Positions 1-12,221 are shown, counted from the first letter of the stretch. The stretch is 64,000 bases of DNA from Triplophysa rosa (GCF_024868665.1 NC_079890.1:3820005-3884004); one strand, 5' to 3'. The notes: a model not told the origin generated them from the sequence alone. Translations and numbers: made by a program.

Positions 1-235
1 CAATGCTTAATGTGAAGCCCTGTGTAATGCACCACAACAGCCAAGTGACTTGCGTGAGCCACCTTATTCCCCTGTGCAACCCACTTGAGGGGCGCAATTC
101 ACAGTTTGAGAACCCAAACCTCTGATCTAAAGGTCCATGCATCGCACATCATGGCCACTCTGCAGAGGTAAGGGATGTTTTTACACTTATCCTTACAGAA
201 AACCTCCGGTGGTGCACAGCATGTTGTATTTCTAG

Positions 236-404
236 CTCTACTTTTTACATTTTCTATTTAAAGTATTGTAATATACCGGGAATGTGTACCGTACCGTACA
301 GCACCGTACCGTACCGCACCGAAATACATAGCAATATATTGTATCGTGACCCATCTATCGTGATATGTATCGTATCGGGAGGCACTTGCAAATACACAGC
401 CCTA
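236..404. mobile_element. hAT-type element, terminal fragment
   Basis: Runs of CGTACCGTACC and TATCGTGA..CGTATCG lead into the end CAGCCCTAG, which read in reverse is CTAGGGCTGTGTATT. That is the usual terminus of a fish hAT family. The other end was not found and may lie before the window. The superfamily call is from remembered family termini. Confidence 0.45.
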
Positions 405-529
405 GTTACTGCAGTAGATGGCGATAATGAACCACTTCCGTTTATGATACAGTAAGAAGAAGAAGACGTGACGCAGCGCTGCTCTGAAGGCAGAACGGAA
501 TGTAGCTTTTGGTCGCGCTACACTGTTAC

Positions 530-660
530 TGTCTTAAAAAAGAAATTAACTACTGGAAAAGCTACACTGTTTTAAAAGTAGTTGATCTACCGCCAAGCTA
601 CTGAAAAATGTAGTTAAGTTAGTAGCGTCGCTACTTGTAGTTAGCTACTCCCCAACACTG
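530..660. mobile_element. hAT-like MITE ending CCCCAACACTG
   Basis: Short inverted motifs (GTAGCTAAC/GTTAGCTAC-type) lead to the end CTACTCCCCAACACTG, in reverse CAGTGTTGGGGAGTAG, a common cyprinid MITE terminus. The left breakpoint of the 13.48-kb duplication (584) falls inside it, so the second copy at 14069-14145 begins in mid-element. The left end is uncertain. Confidence 0.45.
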
Positions 661-794
661 CAAATAAATAATAAATAACTACATAAATTATTCTTATTAA
701 CTGACCAAAGTATACAAATGTGAGAAGGATACATTAAAGCCTACATTTTAAAGGTAGACTTGTAATTTTGATGTCGTTTCCACTATTGAATATA

Positions 795-927
795 TTGTTC
801 AATTACATCAGAGGTAACTGTAATTAAATTACAAATAAATAAGAGTAATCCCTTACTTTACTTTTCAAGGGAAAAGTAATTTAGTTACAGTAACTAATTA
901 CTTAGTAACTAGTTACACCCAACAATG
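795..927. mobile_element. hAT-like MITE fragment ending CACCCAACAATG
   Basis: The tract of TTAGTTACAGTAACTAATTAC-like repeats ends ACTAGTTACACCCAACAATG, in reverse CATTGTTGGGTGTAACTAG, a frequent teleost hAT MITE end. Only one terminus is clear. The same fragment recurs at about 14280-14412. Confidence 0.45.
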
Positions 928-2528
928 CGCAAGACTACTGTGAAATTGTTTGAATATCTGAACGTTTTACTTTATCATTTCCGGACACGTTGACTGGCAC
1001 CAAATTTTCTTAGCGGACAATCTCTTGTGTGTGTGTGCTGTCTGTGTCCTTCAAAAGATTTGAGTGAATGACAAGCTCGCCCTCACATCACAGGTGTGTG
1101 TGTGTCACTCCATTTTTATAGAGCCTGAGGAAAGAGGTCATTCTTGACAGCTAGACACGGCTGTCATGTCCACTTCTCTTGTCGTCATTTACATACTCAC
1201 ATATACTCTATGAGGACCTTTCACAGACGCAGTGATTCATATACTGAGGCAATGATTTCCCCGAGCCTCACACAAACCTGTTGGAGTTATTAAATTTAAA
1301 GCAAAACGTAATTTGTTAATTTTTGAGCCGTTCTGTTAGAGAACCAGTTTAAATGACCTTACAAGTCGATTTTTGACATGCTTCACTCAATATTATATCA
1401 CCTTTTATATTCGGTTTTAGGTCAGAGAGGCGCTGCAGGACTTTTAATATCTCCAATTGAGGTTATTTCATAAAATCCTGATCACGCTATAAATGTCCTC
1501 TCTGAGAAGTGTTACATTCATTCTGTTTGGGTTTAAGAGATAGTTGTCTATTTTATTTAATGTTACTTTTTCAGTTTGCTTGGGTCATATCGATCACAAA
1601 CTGAAAGACCTGGTGAAGGCAGAACAGGTGATAAACTGTGAGATGTGGTTTTCTTTGAGAAACGTGTGCGTGAGATGCACTTTAATAGCATGTGTCCATC
1701 TGATAAGGTTAGAGGGTAAAAACTGTCTGAAGGGTCTTTTTTACCCTGCTGATAACACGCATTCACACACAATCGATGACACGCTTCATAGAGCACATAC
1801 ATTCACACACTGAAGGACATTATTGAATACTGAATAAAATACTGAATAAAAATGTTATTCTCATCACCTCCCCCCTTCATTTTTCCTTAAATTATTATTT
1901 TTTATTATCATATACTCGTATGCTACAAGACATTGTGTTTTTGTGCCCTGGTCCTGTCGATCGCTATAACAACCGCTGCTGTTTTTTTACCATCCAGATG
2001 ATTTGCATAAATACACCGTTCGTATAAAACACATCAAATATGCCCTTGTTTATGTTCAGAAAGCAAACGTGCTCCGATATGAAAACCAACCATAGTGTAC
2101 TAATTGCGTCCCGCTGAGTGCTTCTGTAGTTTTGCAAAGAGCTCCCGATGTAAAATGATACAAAATATTGAGCCAGATATGTCCCACGGGGCGTCAGTTG
2201 AGTACGCCGATTTCATCTCTTAAATTAAATTACACATTCTGTCATTATTAATTGCATGTGCCAGGTTTGATGTCAACGGCGATCCATCCAACCCCTTATG
2301 AAAATGAACCATATTTGGACGGCAAAAGAAAACATACTGGTTGGGTGTAGTTAAAACATGGTAACCACAAATTAACCATGGTATTTGTAGTCAAACTGAG
2401 GTTATTCAAATGGCAATTAATCCGCCCCTCCAAAAAACATGGTTACTACACTTTTAATATAACCGTGTAATGAAATATATTATAATAATATTGTTAATTT
2501 TCGTAAATGAAGTTTCTGCTAAATTCAT
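928..2528. other. no gene recognised
   Basis: AT-rich non-coding sequence with short GT runs. Frames such as 1544-1813 show no recognisable domain and no splice context. A GGTTACTAC/ATGGTAACC repeat cluster lies near 2340-2460. The same block recurs at 14413-16013. Confidence 0.6.
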
Positions 2529-2532
2529 TTAA

Positions 2533-2914
2533 AGGTCCAATGTGTCATTTTTTTGGAGGATCTATGGACAGAAATGCAATATAATATACATAACCATGTG
2601 TTCAAAGGTGTATAAAAACCTTCCTTAAAGAAGCATTATGTTTTTATTACCTTAGAATGAGCTATTTCTATATACGTACAACGCGGATCCCCTTACATGG
2701 AATTTGCCACGTTGTTTCTACAGTAGCCCTAAACGGACAAACTGCTCTACAGAGCGCGTTTCGTAAATCTCCTACGGAAAAGAAGCGACGACATCTTTGT
2801 CCTTTGAGAGGCGGCGTAGTGTTTCTAAAAGAAGGGCGAAAGGTGAAGTAAGCAGTTGGTTGCAATTCACAACCTCACTGCTAGATGCCGCTAAAATCTC
2901 CACATTGCTCCTTT
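2533..2914. mobile_element. TTAA-flanked MITE (AGGTCCAATGTG family)
   Basis: TTAA at 2529-2532 precedes AGGTCCAATGTGTCATTTTT. The body contains CAGTAGCCCTAAACGGACAA and CACTGCTAGATGCCGCTAAA, marks of a common fish MITE. The expected right end has decayed to ATTGCTCCTTTATAA. A second, diverged copy of its 3' part is at about 63480-63579. It is probably mobilised by a TTAA-targeting transposase (Kolobok or piggyBac type). Confidence 0.6.
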
Positions 2915-3024
2915 ATAAGTCACATGGTTTTGAAATATTAGTAAACGGCAGCAGAACTTTCACATTTTGGTCAGCCATAGCTAATTGACATAACTACATA
3001 ACTTACGTGTATGCAGTTCATTTA

Positions 3025-3405
3025 GGCCCTGTCCACACGAACACGGGTATTTTCAAAACCTGCGGTTTGCCCATTCGTCCACACCCAAATGCAGTACTCG
3101 GTCACTGAAACCGAACTTTTTTGAAAACTCCTGCCAGAATGAAGATTTTTAGAAACTCGTGTTGTCGTGTAGATGGTGAAACCGGAGATTTGGCATATGA
3201 CGTTGGAATGCGTGCCGTTATCTCCTTTGTTTGACGTCAGATTCCAAGCTTCTGATTGGCCAACACGGCTTTATGGTTAGGATTATATCGCCACCTGTTG
3301 GTTTGGCATGCTTTTGACAGCACTTTCGTGTGGACAAGGGTTTTTTTTAAACGCAGAAGGAAAAACGCAGTTCATAAAAATACCCGTGTATGTGTGTACG
3401 AGGCC
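3025..3405. mobile_element. Harbinger-type MITE, TTA target duplication
   Basis: The left end GGCCCTGTCCACACGAACAC and the right end in reverse GGCCTCGTACACACATACAC form long imperfect inverted repeats, both followed by GGGTATTTT. The element is flanked by TTA on each side (3022-3024 and 3406-3408). TTA duplications and this size fit a non-autonomous PIF/Harbinger element. No coding frame is present. The second copy is at 16511-16891. Confidence 0.7.
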
Positions 3406-3408
3406 TTA

Positions 3409-4766
3409 ATTTAAGAGTTAGTTAATGTTTCTTTGTATTTTCTTTTTTCTTTGATTGAAGCATAATTGTTAAAGATCTGAGTGGCAGTTCGAAGGGTCTC
3501 AATTCCACGTGAGTGTGACCCAGACGCATGACATCACAACCCCGAGCACAACACCTGACCTCAGGTTACAGCATGACACCTCTCATCAGTCATTCGTACA
3601 TCACTGTCATTTAACAATCACCTTTCTCAAATTCAGATGCACATGAAACAAAGGGTTTGCTCTGGTTTGTGCTGTATGGCTTTGTGGGTGTTTGTGTGTT
3701 GTGCATATTGGGATCAGAGGAAGGCTTTACCGTGTATTACTCATGTCTGGGCTTTTGGTCATGCGGGGGCAGAGTGTTGGAACTGTTTAACCACACAAAC
3801 ACTCAGACATCCAGTTTTTCTTGTGCATGTTAATCCTTAACATGCATGTTGTAAAATCCATGAGTGACGCAATAGATAAGATTAGTCCTAAGGCCTGGAT
3901 GTGTGTTTTTGTGTTTTGTTAAGGATAATGTCTTGAGAAACAGACCTGTACACTCCCACATTCTTCAGACTTTTTGTTTGACCTTTTCTATTATCAGTGT
4001 GATAACACTGTTCTTGGGATAGAGAGAAAAACAGTGTGTCAAAGCCTCACTGTCTGCTGTCTACATAGACAATATGTAAACTGAAACCGAGCCTGATGAG
4101 TGAATCATTAGAAGAGTTTTATATAGGCAGACGTGCTTTCGACTTGGGTCAGCAAGCAAATACCCAGAAGGCAACAGCATAGCAATGCACCGAAAAACAC
4201 AAAGAACACCTTAGAAACAAAGCTAGCTGGTATGGCGGTTTATACAGTTAAGCGAAGAATAAAACGTCAACCTTACTCTACACAAATGTTAAAACAATAT
4301 ACTGTATAACCAACAGAACATTTCGAACCGAGTCGACGGTTAGGACCTAATTATTTGTGTGAGTGTGACATTAAAAAAATAAAAACTTTAACAGGAAGCG
4401 CTTCTGGAACACTGTTGATTACGTCTCGCAAAATGGTCTGCAATATGCAAGTAGGTGGGCGTGGCTAACCCTTGTGTCACCCTCCTGCACTCCTGACCGA
4501 GTGACATGCTGCATGTGACAAGTGTGACAAGGAAAATTGAGAAAGATAAACACATGCATCAGGGGAGCCCACAAACAAATCTCAATCAGTGGGCGGAGCT
4601 TATTGTTAAAAGAGGTGGAACATCTGTGTCGTAGTCATGGCTTGGGTTTCTAACTGTGATATGTAAAATTGTGCATCCTGTGGAACATGTTTTTGCTCAT
4701 ACCGCACACCCACATGCAACAACGCCTTAGTAACTGCATAGCAACACCCTAGCAACCCACAAAACT
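3409..4766. other. no gene recognised
   Basis: Unique-looking non-coding sequence. Nothing in either strand resembles a known exon or RNA. The frame at 3637-3840 is hydrophobic and cysteine-rich by chance composition and has no supporting splice sites. Recurs at 16895-18252. Confidence 0.55.
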
Positions 4767-4770
4767 TTAA

Positions 4771-5397
4771 AGGGGTGCTGCAACGATGTGTCATGCATTC
4801 TGACTTATTTACAATGTTAAACGTGCCGTCTTCTCATGCTTAACATGGTCAACTTGTCAAAAAACGAGTTGGGCGTATTACGTAGTATTTCTGTGCTCGA
4901 TACACTCCCCCAGCGATCGTACAGGTTTCTGAAAGTTTTTTTGGAACATATAAAACTGTTTCGTAACAATTTTTCTTAGTCCCTTATTGGACAATTCTCC
5001 CGGAAAAGCACGCGGCACGCCCACACGGCAGCAAGGAGAGCAGGAGAAGGAGTGATGAATGTTATATAAACGGTAGATATAACGCTGGATTTGGAGATCG
5101 TTTGAAACTGATATATGGAGCCGTCCCAGCGCTAAAATATGCCGGACATGAACCGCATGCGGTGAGTGAAACTGATGTCTGTGTTTTGTTGGCAATGGGT
5201 GCGCACGTGCTTTAGTTCAGCCTACCCCTCCCCCCCGCAGGCGCCGTATGATTACAGAAATACTCGTACAGCTCTATCTCTCTTTTATAAATGTGATCAA
5301 ACTAAATACTCTTCGAAGACACAAAGTATGCAACACTACTCTATAGGTACTCAAGATTAATATGAGATGGGCAGAAACCACGTGTGTTAGGGCCGCT
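4771..5397. mobile_element. TTAA-flanked MITE, 627 bp
   Basis: TTAA at 4767-4770 and 5398-5401 flank the ends AGGGGTGCTGC and, in reverse, AGCGGCCCTAAC. The internal sequence (GCATTCTGACTTATTTACA, ACTACTCTATAGGTACTC) matches a common zebrafish/carp MITE as I remember it. The minus frame 4878-5195 is a by-product of this element, not a gene. The second copy is at 18257-18883. Confidence 0.65.
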
Positions 5398-5736
5398 TTA
5401 ACCTAGTGCACAGTGCATGATGTTTTTCAAGTGCACGGGACCATATCGAAGTCATATGCATTAAAACAGTTTAAATGTTGCCAAGCCAATGATGTGAAAC
5501 TTTAATAAGAATAAAATGGGACAATCATTGGGTGCAACAGTGCAGATTCAATTACATTGAACTGTTTTTCTTGATACTTTTTTTTAGTATCGAGTGAATT
5601 TTATGGCGGATTAACTTTTTAATAGAGCTCAGAGAAATGCATTCTGGAAATTACAGCCACAGATGATGATGTACATGCGATGATGCTTTAGATTGAGGTT
5701 TTCTTGCTCGCCTGTGATGCTTTACATTGTTGTAAT

Positions 5737-6065
5737 CAGAGCCATTGAGAGAGAGAGAGAGAGAGAGTTGCGCCAATGGAAGTTCAAAATTTTCGTGTGT
5801 CACGTGATTCATGGAGCCTTCAGATAGTTCCAGGAAGTTATGTTTTCTCGTTAAATGCTTTATTTCTTACGTCTAGTAAGAGTAAAGTAAAGACTTACGT
5901 CTTTAAATGGGTTAAAAGTTTACCTCAGTTGGTCTTTCTAGCCGCAGCTCCATGCGTTACTAGTCACTTCCGGGAACTATTGAGACCCTCCATGAACCGC
6001 CATTGCTGTGAAAGAACTGTTCCATTGGAGTCAACGGAGTTGACGCGACTCTCTCAATGGCTCTG
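5737..6065. mobile_element. hAT MITE with perfect 8-bp target duplication
   Basis: Ends CAGAGCCATTGAGAGAG and, in reverse, CAGAGCCATTGAGAGAG form perfect inverted repeats. Both sides carry GTTGTAAT (5729-5736 and 6066-6073), an exact 8-bp duplication typical of hAT insertion. The GA run at the left end expanded from the terminal repeat. Non-coding, 329 bp. The second copy is at 19223-19551. Confidence 0.85.
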
Positions 6066-6286
6066 GTTGTAATCAGCTTGCTAGGATTTGTTTTGTGTGC
6101 GTGGACATCATTCGGTGCCCGCTGTGTCCCTGCATCAGTTGATTTAATCTGATCTTTATTTAACAGTGAGCTGTAATGAGAAACACACACCAGATCGGTT
6201 TCATCCTGTCTGCGTGTTGACTCGGATCAGTTTCCCTGCTTTGTTATGGGACACCAGCAGATAGATTATTCCATCAATTCAAGATC

Positions 6287-6301
6287 TGAGAGAGAGAGAG
6301 A

Positions 6302-6339
<38 letters not shown>
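6287..6339. repeat. (GA)n microsatellite
   Basis: About 53 bp of GA repeats with one GGG interruption. Identical in length at 19773-19825. Confidence 0.95.
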
Positions 6340-6341
<2 letters not shown>

Positions 6342-6477
6342 CTGCTAGACGGACAGCGTAAAAGACTTTACCTGTGACGTTAATTCTTTTTTAATGGTTA
6401 ATTAATGTCAACAACCTTCTGGAGGATTCTGATGGTTTACACCTGCAGAGCTCACAGGGCTCTCTCATTTACACCTG

Positions 6478-6480
<3 letters not shown>

Positions 6481-6522
<42 letters not shown>
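6481..6522. repeat. (GA)n microsatellite
   Basis: Uninterrupted GA tract of about 42 bp. Same length at 19967-20008. Confidence 0.95.
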
Positions 6523-6525
<3 letters not shown>

Positions 6526-6782
6526 AAAGGCTCATGTTGTTGATTGTGTTTTGTTTTGTTGATGTGTTGTGCTAAAAGTGATGGAGAGAGTCTAATTGAG
6601 CTGCACCATCTGCTCACACCAGAGACCTGCGTCTCGCTCTCTTCCTCTGAAAGTGGAGCTCAGATCTTCCAACAGCTCAAACGGGTCTCCATGGAGTTGC
6701 CATGGAGATGAGGTTTGTTTCAGCTCAATTAGCCTAGATCTTTTAAACAAGGATCAGATCAACTTAACAAGATTAACAGCGC

Positions 6783-6791
6783 CACACACAC

Positions 6792-6822
<31 letters not shown>
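6783..6822. repeat. (CA)n microsatellite
   Basis: CA tract of about 40 bp with one CG step. The frame ending in a Thr-His run over it is an artefact. Repeated at 20269-20308. Confidence 0.95.
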
Positions 6823-7226
6823 TCTGTAAAGAAACATCACAGTGGTTTCTCCTAGTCAGAAATAAAGAAAAATAAAAAATAAAGAAAAAGCTCAGGAAGA
6901 TGCTACAGATGTTTTAGATGGCTCTGATTTGCCAATATGCCAGAGTCAGGTCAGGTTAAAATTCTTATGAAATCACTTCTCAGCAGAGCCATTCAGATGA
7001 GTTTTTTTCTACAGAATTTGAACTGTAGTTTTACTTCAGTAACCATAGCTTAAATGTGATATGTGTAGTAAAACCATAGTAGCCTCTGATTTACTAGGTT
7101 ATTACCACGGTAACCATAGTTTAATCATATTTGTGACCCTGCATGTGAAAACCCAGCTAAAGTCATTCTTTTTGTGATTTACCGTGTTCTACAACAACAA
7201 AAAAACACATTATATGTGATGTAAAT

Positions 7227-7513
7227 CAGTGGTTCGCAGACTTTTTCATTGTAAGGCCCCCTTTGTGTAGAGTGCATCGCTTTGTGGCCCCCCAAATAAA
7301 GACTTGTAATCTTAAACTTAGAATTTTAATTAAACCCAAAACATATTCAGTTATACAATGTTGGAATGTCAATTCTTTTGGTTGGCAGTCTTATTTTTCT
7401 AATGTTTGATAGCATAAAATCTATGAAAATGTTCTGTATTTCATCAAATGCCACAAAATCTGCGCCCCCCCCCCACCAGATCCATCTTGGGGCCCCCAGT
7501 TTGAGAATCACTG
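7227..7513. mobile_element. hAT (Charlie-like) MITE
   Basis: Left end CAGTGGTTCGCAGACTTTTT and right end in reverse CAGTGATTCTCAAACTGG are classic CAGTGGTTCTCAAAC-type hAT termini. The flanking 8-mers ATGTAAAT (7219-7226) and ATGTAAAG (7514-7521) differ at one base. Contains a poly-C run. A diverged relative lies at 33980-34282 and the duplicate copy at 20713-20999. Confidence 0.8.
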
Positions 7514-7606
7514 ATGTAAAGAACAATCTGTGAAAAACAACCTTGATGTCTTTAATATAGACTGAGTAGTGTCATGTCAAAAATTGAAATCATTGAGACT
7601 TTAGCT

Positions 7607-7752
7607 TGGCTTTCCTGTGGCTCAGTGGTTAGGGCATGGGTCGTGGGTTCGATCCCAGGGGATTGCACGGACTCAGATACCATGTTTAGTATAATGCAAT
7701 GTAAATCGCCTTTGATAAAAGCGTCTGCCAAATGCATTAAAAAAAAAAAAAG
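7607..7752 (+). mobile_element. tRNA-derived SINE
   Basis: The A box lies in TGGCTCAGTGGTTAG and the B box is GGGTTCGATCCC (7645-7656), the two internal RNA polymerase III promoter blocks. The 3' tail has TTTGATAAAAGCGTCTGCC then AAATGCATT and poly-A to 7752. This tail is shared with the SINEs at 37836 and 60769. Both frames called over it are non-functional. The second copy is at 21093-21238. Confidence 0.85.
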
Positions 7753-7929
7753 TCACAGACAGGGTCACATTTGTTTTATAATTATGGTAATACTAATGGT
7801 AATCAATCTGCCAAAAAGTCATTGTTACTACACTTTTACTATACTAAAACAAGCGAACAATTAAGACAAAGCTACTTAGAACATAATGGAGCATCCTAAG
7901 TGTCACAAGTCATGTAAGATCAAGTTGTG

Positions 7930-7933
<4 letters not shown>

Positions 7934-7988
<55 letters not shown>
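7934..7988. repeat. (CA)n microsatellite
   Basis: Pure CA tract of about 55 bp. The same length is present at 21420-21474, which is notable because such tracts mutate quickly. Confidence 0.95.
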
Positions 7989-7990
<2 letters not shown>

Positions 7991-8389
7991 AACACAGTCG
8001 GTGTATACAATCAGAACAAAGGCAGTGAATGATGTTTAGGTGTAAAATGAGTTGTGCGGCCTGTGGCTCCCAGCACTCGTCCTAATAAAGAGATTATATT
8101 TGCATGGCAAATCAAGCTCAGAGCGACTCATTGCGTCTTTGGCAGGTGGTGTTTGTGTATGTGTGTGTGTGTTGGCAATTAGGCCCACATCATGTGGCTG
8201 AGCTAAACCCCAAACCAACAATCTCAATCACCTGAAAATAACTGTACAAATCATCATCTTCTCACTTCATTTGCTGGTTAGACGTTTAACCATCTGAACC
8301 TGCTGAAGTTCTTTTGAGTCTCAGACAACCAATATTCCACAGAGCAAAAGTTGCAGTTTGTCAGTTGAAGCCCATATACACCAAATTCA

Positions 8390-8409
8390 AATATATATAT
8401 ATATATATT
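8390..8409. repeat. (AT)n microsatellite
   Basis: Short AT run of about 20 bp, repeated at 21876-21895. Confidence 0.9.
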
Positions 8410-8595
8410 CACATTTTCGGAGAAAAATGTGAGCGGTACAACTAGTACGAGGTGTGGTTGCTAGAGCAACGCTTTTTGATTGTTTGTGCTTTGTGTCTGT
8501 GATGTTCTGGTCATGTCTTTGGTTCTCTTCTTCTGTGTGAGTCGTTGGTATTTTATTACGCTTTCAGCATTTGCCAGACAAAAATTGTCCAGTCA

Positions 8596-8790
8596 CACTC
8601 TTAAAAATAAAGGTGTGAAAATAAAGAACTATTTTTGGTTCCACAAAGAACCATTCTTTAAAGAACCTTCTCTTTCTTACTTTTTTATCATCTTTTTTCG
8701 CCAAAGAACCCTTCGTGAAACAGAAAAGTTCTTCAGATGTTTAAGGTTCTTTATGGAACCAAAAGGTTCTTGGCATCAAAGAACATTTTG
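8596..8790. mobile_element. TA-type (Tc1/mariner-like) MITE, right end decayed
   Basis: Begins CACTCTTAAAAATAAAGG, then a series of AAGAACC and GGTTCTTT inverted motifs (GGTTCCACAAAGAACC, GGTTCTTTATGGAACC). Same family as the complete copy at 50314-50530. The terminal GAGTG has been lost. The frame 8480-8791 read across it is spurious. The second copy is at 22082-22276. Confidence 0.7.
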
Positions 8791-8799
8791 AAGGAACAG

Positions 8800-11530
8800 T
8801 GCATTTTGAAAAGTAATAAACTCTCCATGGCACACATTGGGCGGGAGGTTTAGGATGTAAGCATTGTAAGGATATTGCATGAATATATCAATATTATATT
8901 TAGTTTAATAGTAAAAGTGTTGTAATCATTTTTTGATAAACTGCTAAGTGCTTACAAGTTTACTGCAAATATATAAACTATTGTTATCGTTGTAAAACCA
9001 TGGTTCATTTTTTTAAGGGTTGTGCCAAAAATATGGTTCCTCTAGTTTTACTGCAATATGTTTTTATTCCAGTGAACCAAACTCTTTTAAAATTCACTGA
9101 TTAACATGCGGCGATACTGTAACATGAAAGCGTCTGGTTTGTTAACATCTTGTAAAGTAATATTACTACTGTTGTAACCTCCCAACCCCCTCCATAGCTA
9201 CGGGTTAGACTGGCAGACTGAGTCCGAGGGTTTAATGAGCTGTCAACAGGGCTGAAACAGACTGCATGTCGACGTTCCAGCGAAACTGCTTGAGAATGAC
9301 TGCGTATATTTTAATTGGGTTGATTTTTTTCAAGCATTTCAGAGAAGTTCAGAAACTCATTCTCACCGCACTTCTATGAGGTGGAGACGTATTAACTTCT
9401 GCTTAGAAACAGCTAAGGTTAAACCGGCTTCAGTTGGCTTTTGCTGGTTCTAGTCGGTCTCCAAACCTAAAAAAAGGCAGAGAATGCTGGGATACTGATA
9501 TCTTCTCATCCTACATAATTATTCTGTTGGCGAGTTGCTTGGCACAAGGACAAAATGTAGCATAATTTATGCATGGCTGTCGTCGGTTTTTGAAAAACGG
9601 CTCTGGTTTTAGCATCGCACACACCGAAGCCCCTCCAGAGATCCGTCTGAAAGAGAAGAGTTGTTTAGAAGTTTACAATCATCTGCATGCGTTATTATGC
9701 ACCGGCTGAGCGCGGACGCTGGGACGGAGGCTTTACGCATCGTGCGATTTACAATCTCGCCAAAGATGAAAAGATGAAAATATTACTCAATAAAGGCCCG
9801 CGAGAGGAGAGAGCCACATTCGGGATTGCTTTGAATTTGAATGCAGAAGATGTTATTCAGATAGAGGCTTTTTGTTCCCTATAGACCATCAAAGGACAGA
9901 CTTATAAAGAGAAAGGATAAAATGCAAAAAAAGAGAGTAAGAGATATAGTGCTTTTGTGTGCGTGTTGGTGAATATACAGGTAAAATAACTTCCTTTGAA
10001 GTGTGCCTGTGTTCTCCTCTACAATTATTTATTGACCTTTCTGAGCCAAAGTTATCGCACCTTACGCTGCCATGGAGACAACCAGCTTCCGGTTACCATG
10101 ACTCCCATTTTCATCCATTGCCAGAAATGGCACTTTTACGGCTCGCAACATACTCGACAATTGGGCTGTTGGGACAATTGGGAATACATTGTGCTGAGTT
10201 TTAGCTAATACCCAATATATCTTGCAACACAGCAAAACTCTAGTTTTGCCAAAAGAATTTCCTGCCACATCTGAAAAACCAACACACAGCACCATTTGGA
10301 TGCTTGATGTTCATTTCCATTTTTTATTTGATACATTTACTGTGTAATGAGAAAATGTCTCATTGGCTCTTGAATGTTTAACAATAGACAGTGTTTTCCT
10401 TCATTATACAATTCATTTTCTGCCTCTCTCTCTTCTTTTTTTCTCGCTTAACGTTGCTGTGATTAATGGCTGTACTTTTCAACAGCGAGCCGTTGTCTCC
10501 AAAACATAATTTTATCTCAATGAGATAGAATCACTGTGGTTAAAGCTGTTGTATACAGAGATCTCACTTTCTTATGCTGAGAGTTGACCGTGCATGTGTC
10601 CTTCTGCCAAAATTGATGTTTGCTCGAGGACACCAGACCCTCTTTCAAATGATTTAACCTCTTAAACTATATGAATAATATCAAAGTCAGTTTATGGATG
10701 TTGTGCCAATCGGCGGCCATGTTTGCAACGCCTCTGGGCAGTTATTTACGTCATAGCCAGTCAACAGTCCTATCTCTTTGAATGGTGGAAATCAGATACT
10801 GTGGAGTGCAATAAACGAGGAGACAAAAACGAAGATGTGTCGGGTCCGCTTACTCTCCACTTTAATATAACTCTCACACCGAACAGCGAGTCAAGTAAAA
10901 CCACAGCACACACATCACAAAACAGGAACAACACAACTAACTCCTCCCTCCCTTAAAGGTACAGTACCTTGGTGAATGTCTCCTCTCATATTACTTGTGG
11001 TTCGCCACAATACTGTATTTCTAAAATCACAATTAAATAGCATATTTGCGTTCAGTAATTAAACCTTATATGGACTGTACCATAACTTTGCTTTGCTAAG
11101 CTTAAATTGCACTAAAAATCACCTTTTCCGAGGTCGCTTTAGCTACTGTGCATGCGCAAGTAGCTATCACACATTATCAAATGTTTTTATTTATTGTCAA
11201 GTTATTACAAGGTTTCTTCTGCAAAATATTTTCCAGAGCTGAGGACAAACTTTAAGTCAGCACATTCACATCTTGCATTCTTTGTGGTTCACTTTAAATG
11301 ATTCAATGATCTCTTACATTCGCTGGTGACTGAAAAGTTCAATAGTTTAAATGAATCTGTTCAAATGAGTCATTCGTGTGCGAGTCGTTCTGAACGCAAT
11401 GTGCGTTCATACTGGCGAACTCGCTGTGTACAGTATACGCTGATTCAACGATCCAACTGCACAGCTAAAGACATTACAATGATGTATGTCATGTTCATTT
11501 AAGACATTTCAAGAAATAATACGTACTCGG
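8800..11530. other. no gene recognised
   Basis: Mixed non-coding DNA. Short frames at 9687-9884, 9959-10204 and 10723-10956 show no domain I know and no convincing splice sites. The 10690-10960 stretch is of higher complexity and might be a diverged repeat. Recurs at 22286-25016. Confidence 0.5.
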
Positions 11531-11539
11531 ATGCAAAAC

Positions 11540-11777
11540 AAACAGCAGTCAAACACAGGCTGGCTCTTGTTCTGCAACTCTGCGCCTCAGTGTGCTGATA
11601 ACGAAACAGCGCCTCCACTGTGGCGTAATGTTGCAACTGCAGTTACAAATGACAGTATGATAAATGCACGCAGCATTTCTTGTGAAGACACCCAACATAA
11701 TTTTGGCGAGAGTCTGAGGCGGCACGACATTTGACGGAGGCGGCCGCCTCCAATTTCTCTATGCAGGAAAAACCCTG
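11540..11777. mobile_element. hAT element end (CAGGGTTTTTCCTGC type)
   Basis: Ends GCAGGAAAAACCCTG at 11777, in reverse CAGGGTTTTTCCTGCATAG, preceded by GGAGGCGGCCGCCTCC, a GC palindrome close to the terminus. This is typical of a widespread fish hAT family. The left boundary was not found. The second copy ends at 25263. Confidence 0.45.
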
Positions 11778-12171
11778 CCTACATTTATTTCTCATTTCAG
11801 AAGCTTTCACTTTTATATATGTAGTGTTAGGGGGAGTAAAGACAATCACAACTTTTGTTTCAACTATGTTTCATCTGCTCATCCAGTCTTACTAGAAAAG
11901 CAAATAAGCACTGTTTACTTAATGCATCTTCCTAGTCATATTGATTCATCACTTATAATCATATATTTATGTAAATAATACAGAGAATTAATGAATGCCT
12001 GATTCTGCTACTACAGTCTGGGATTGGACTAATAATGTTGGTGTTTTTGTCTGTCCAATACGATGGTAGCAGTACTTCAACTAATACCAATTATTATTTT
12101 ATCCAGAGAGTTGACAAAAAGACACATTTCCATAATAAAGGTGAACCAGGCAGGGACTGTGAAAAGTCGTC

Positions 12172-12172
<1 letters not shown>

Positions 12173-12221
<49 letters not shown>
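12173..12221. repeat. (CT)n microsatellite
   Basis: CT tract of about 49 bp. It produces four artefactual Ser-Leu and Arg-Glu frames. Equal length at 25659-25707. Confidence 0.95.

Noticed and set aside
5110..5180. Exon ending GCATGCG|GTGAGT
   Set aside because: A good donor motif, but it lies inside the 627-bp TTAA MITE and recurs in that family.
7607..7752. A true tRNA gene
   Set aside because: A and B boxes are present, but the acceptor stem does not close and a SINE tail with poly-A follows.
9687..9884. 65-codon frame starting MRYYAPAERGRWDGG
   Set aside because: Charged and protein-like at a glance, but no splice context and no known domain, so not reported as a gene.
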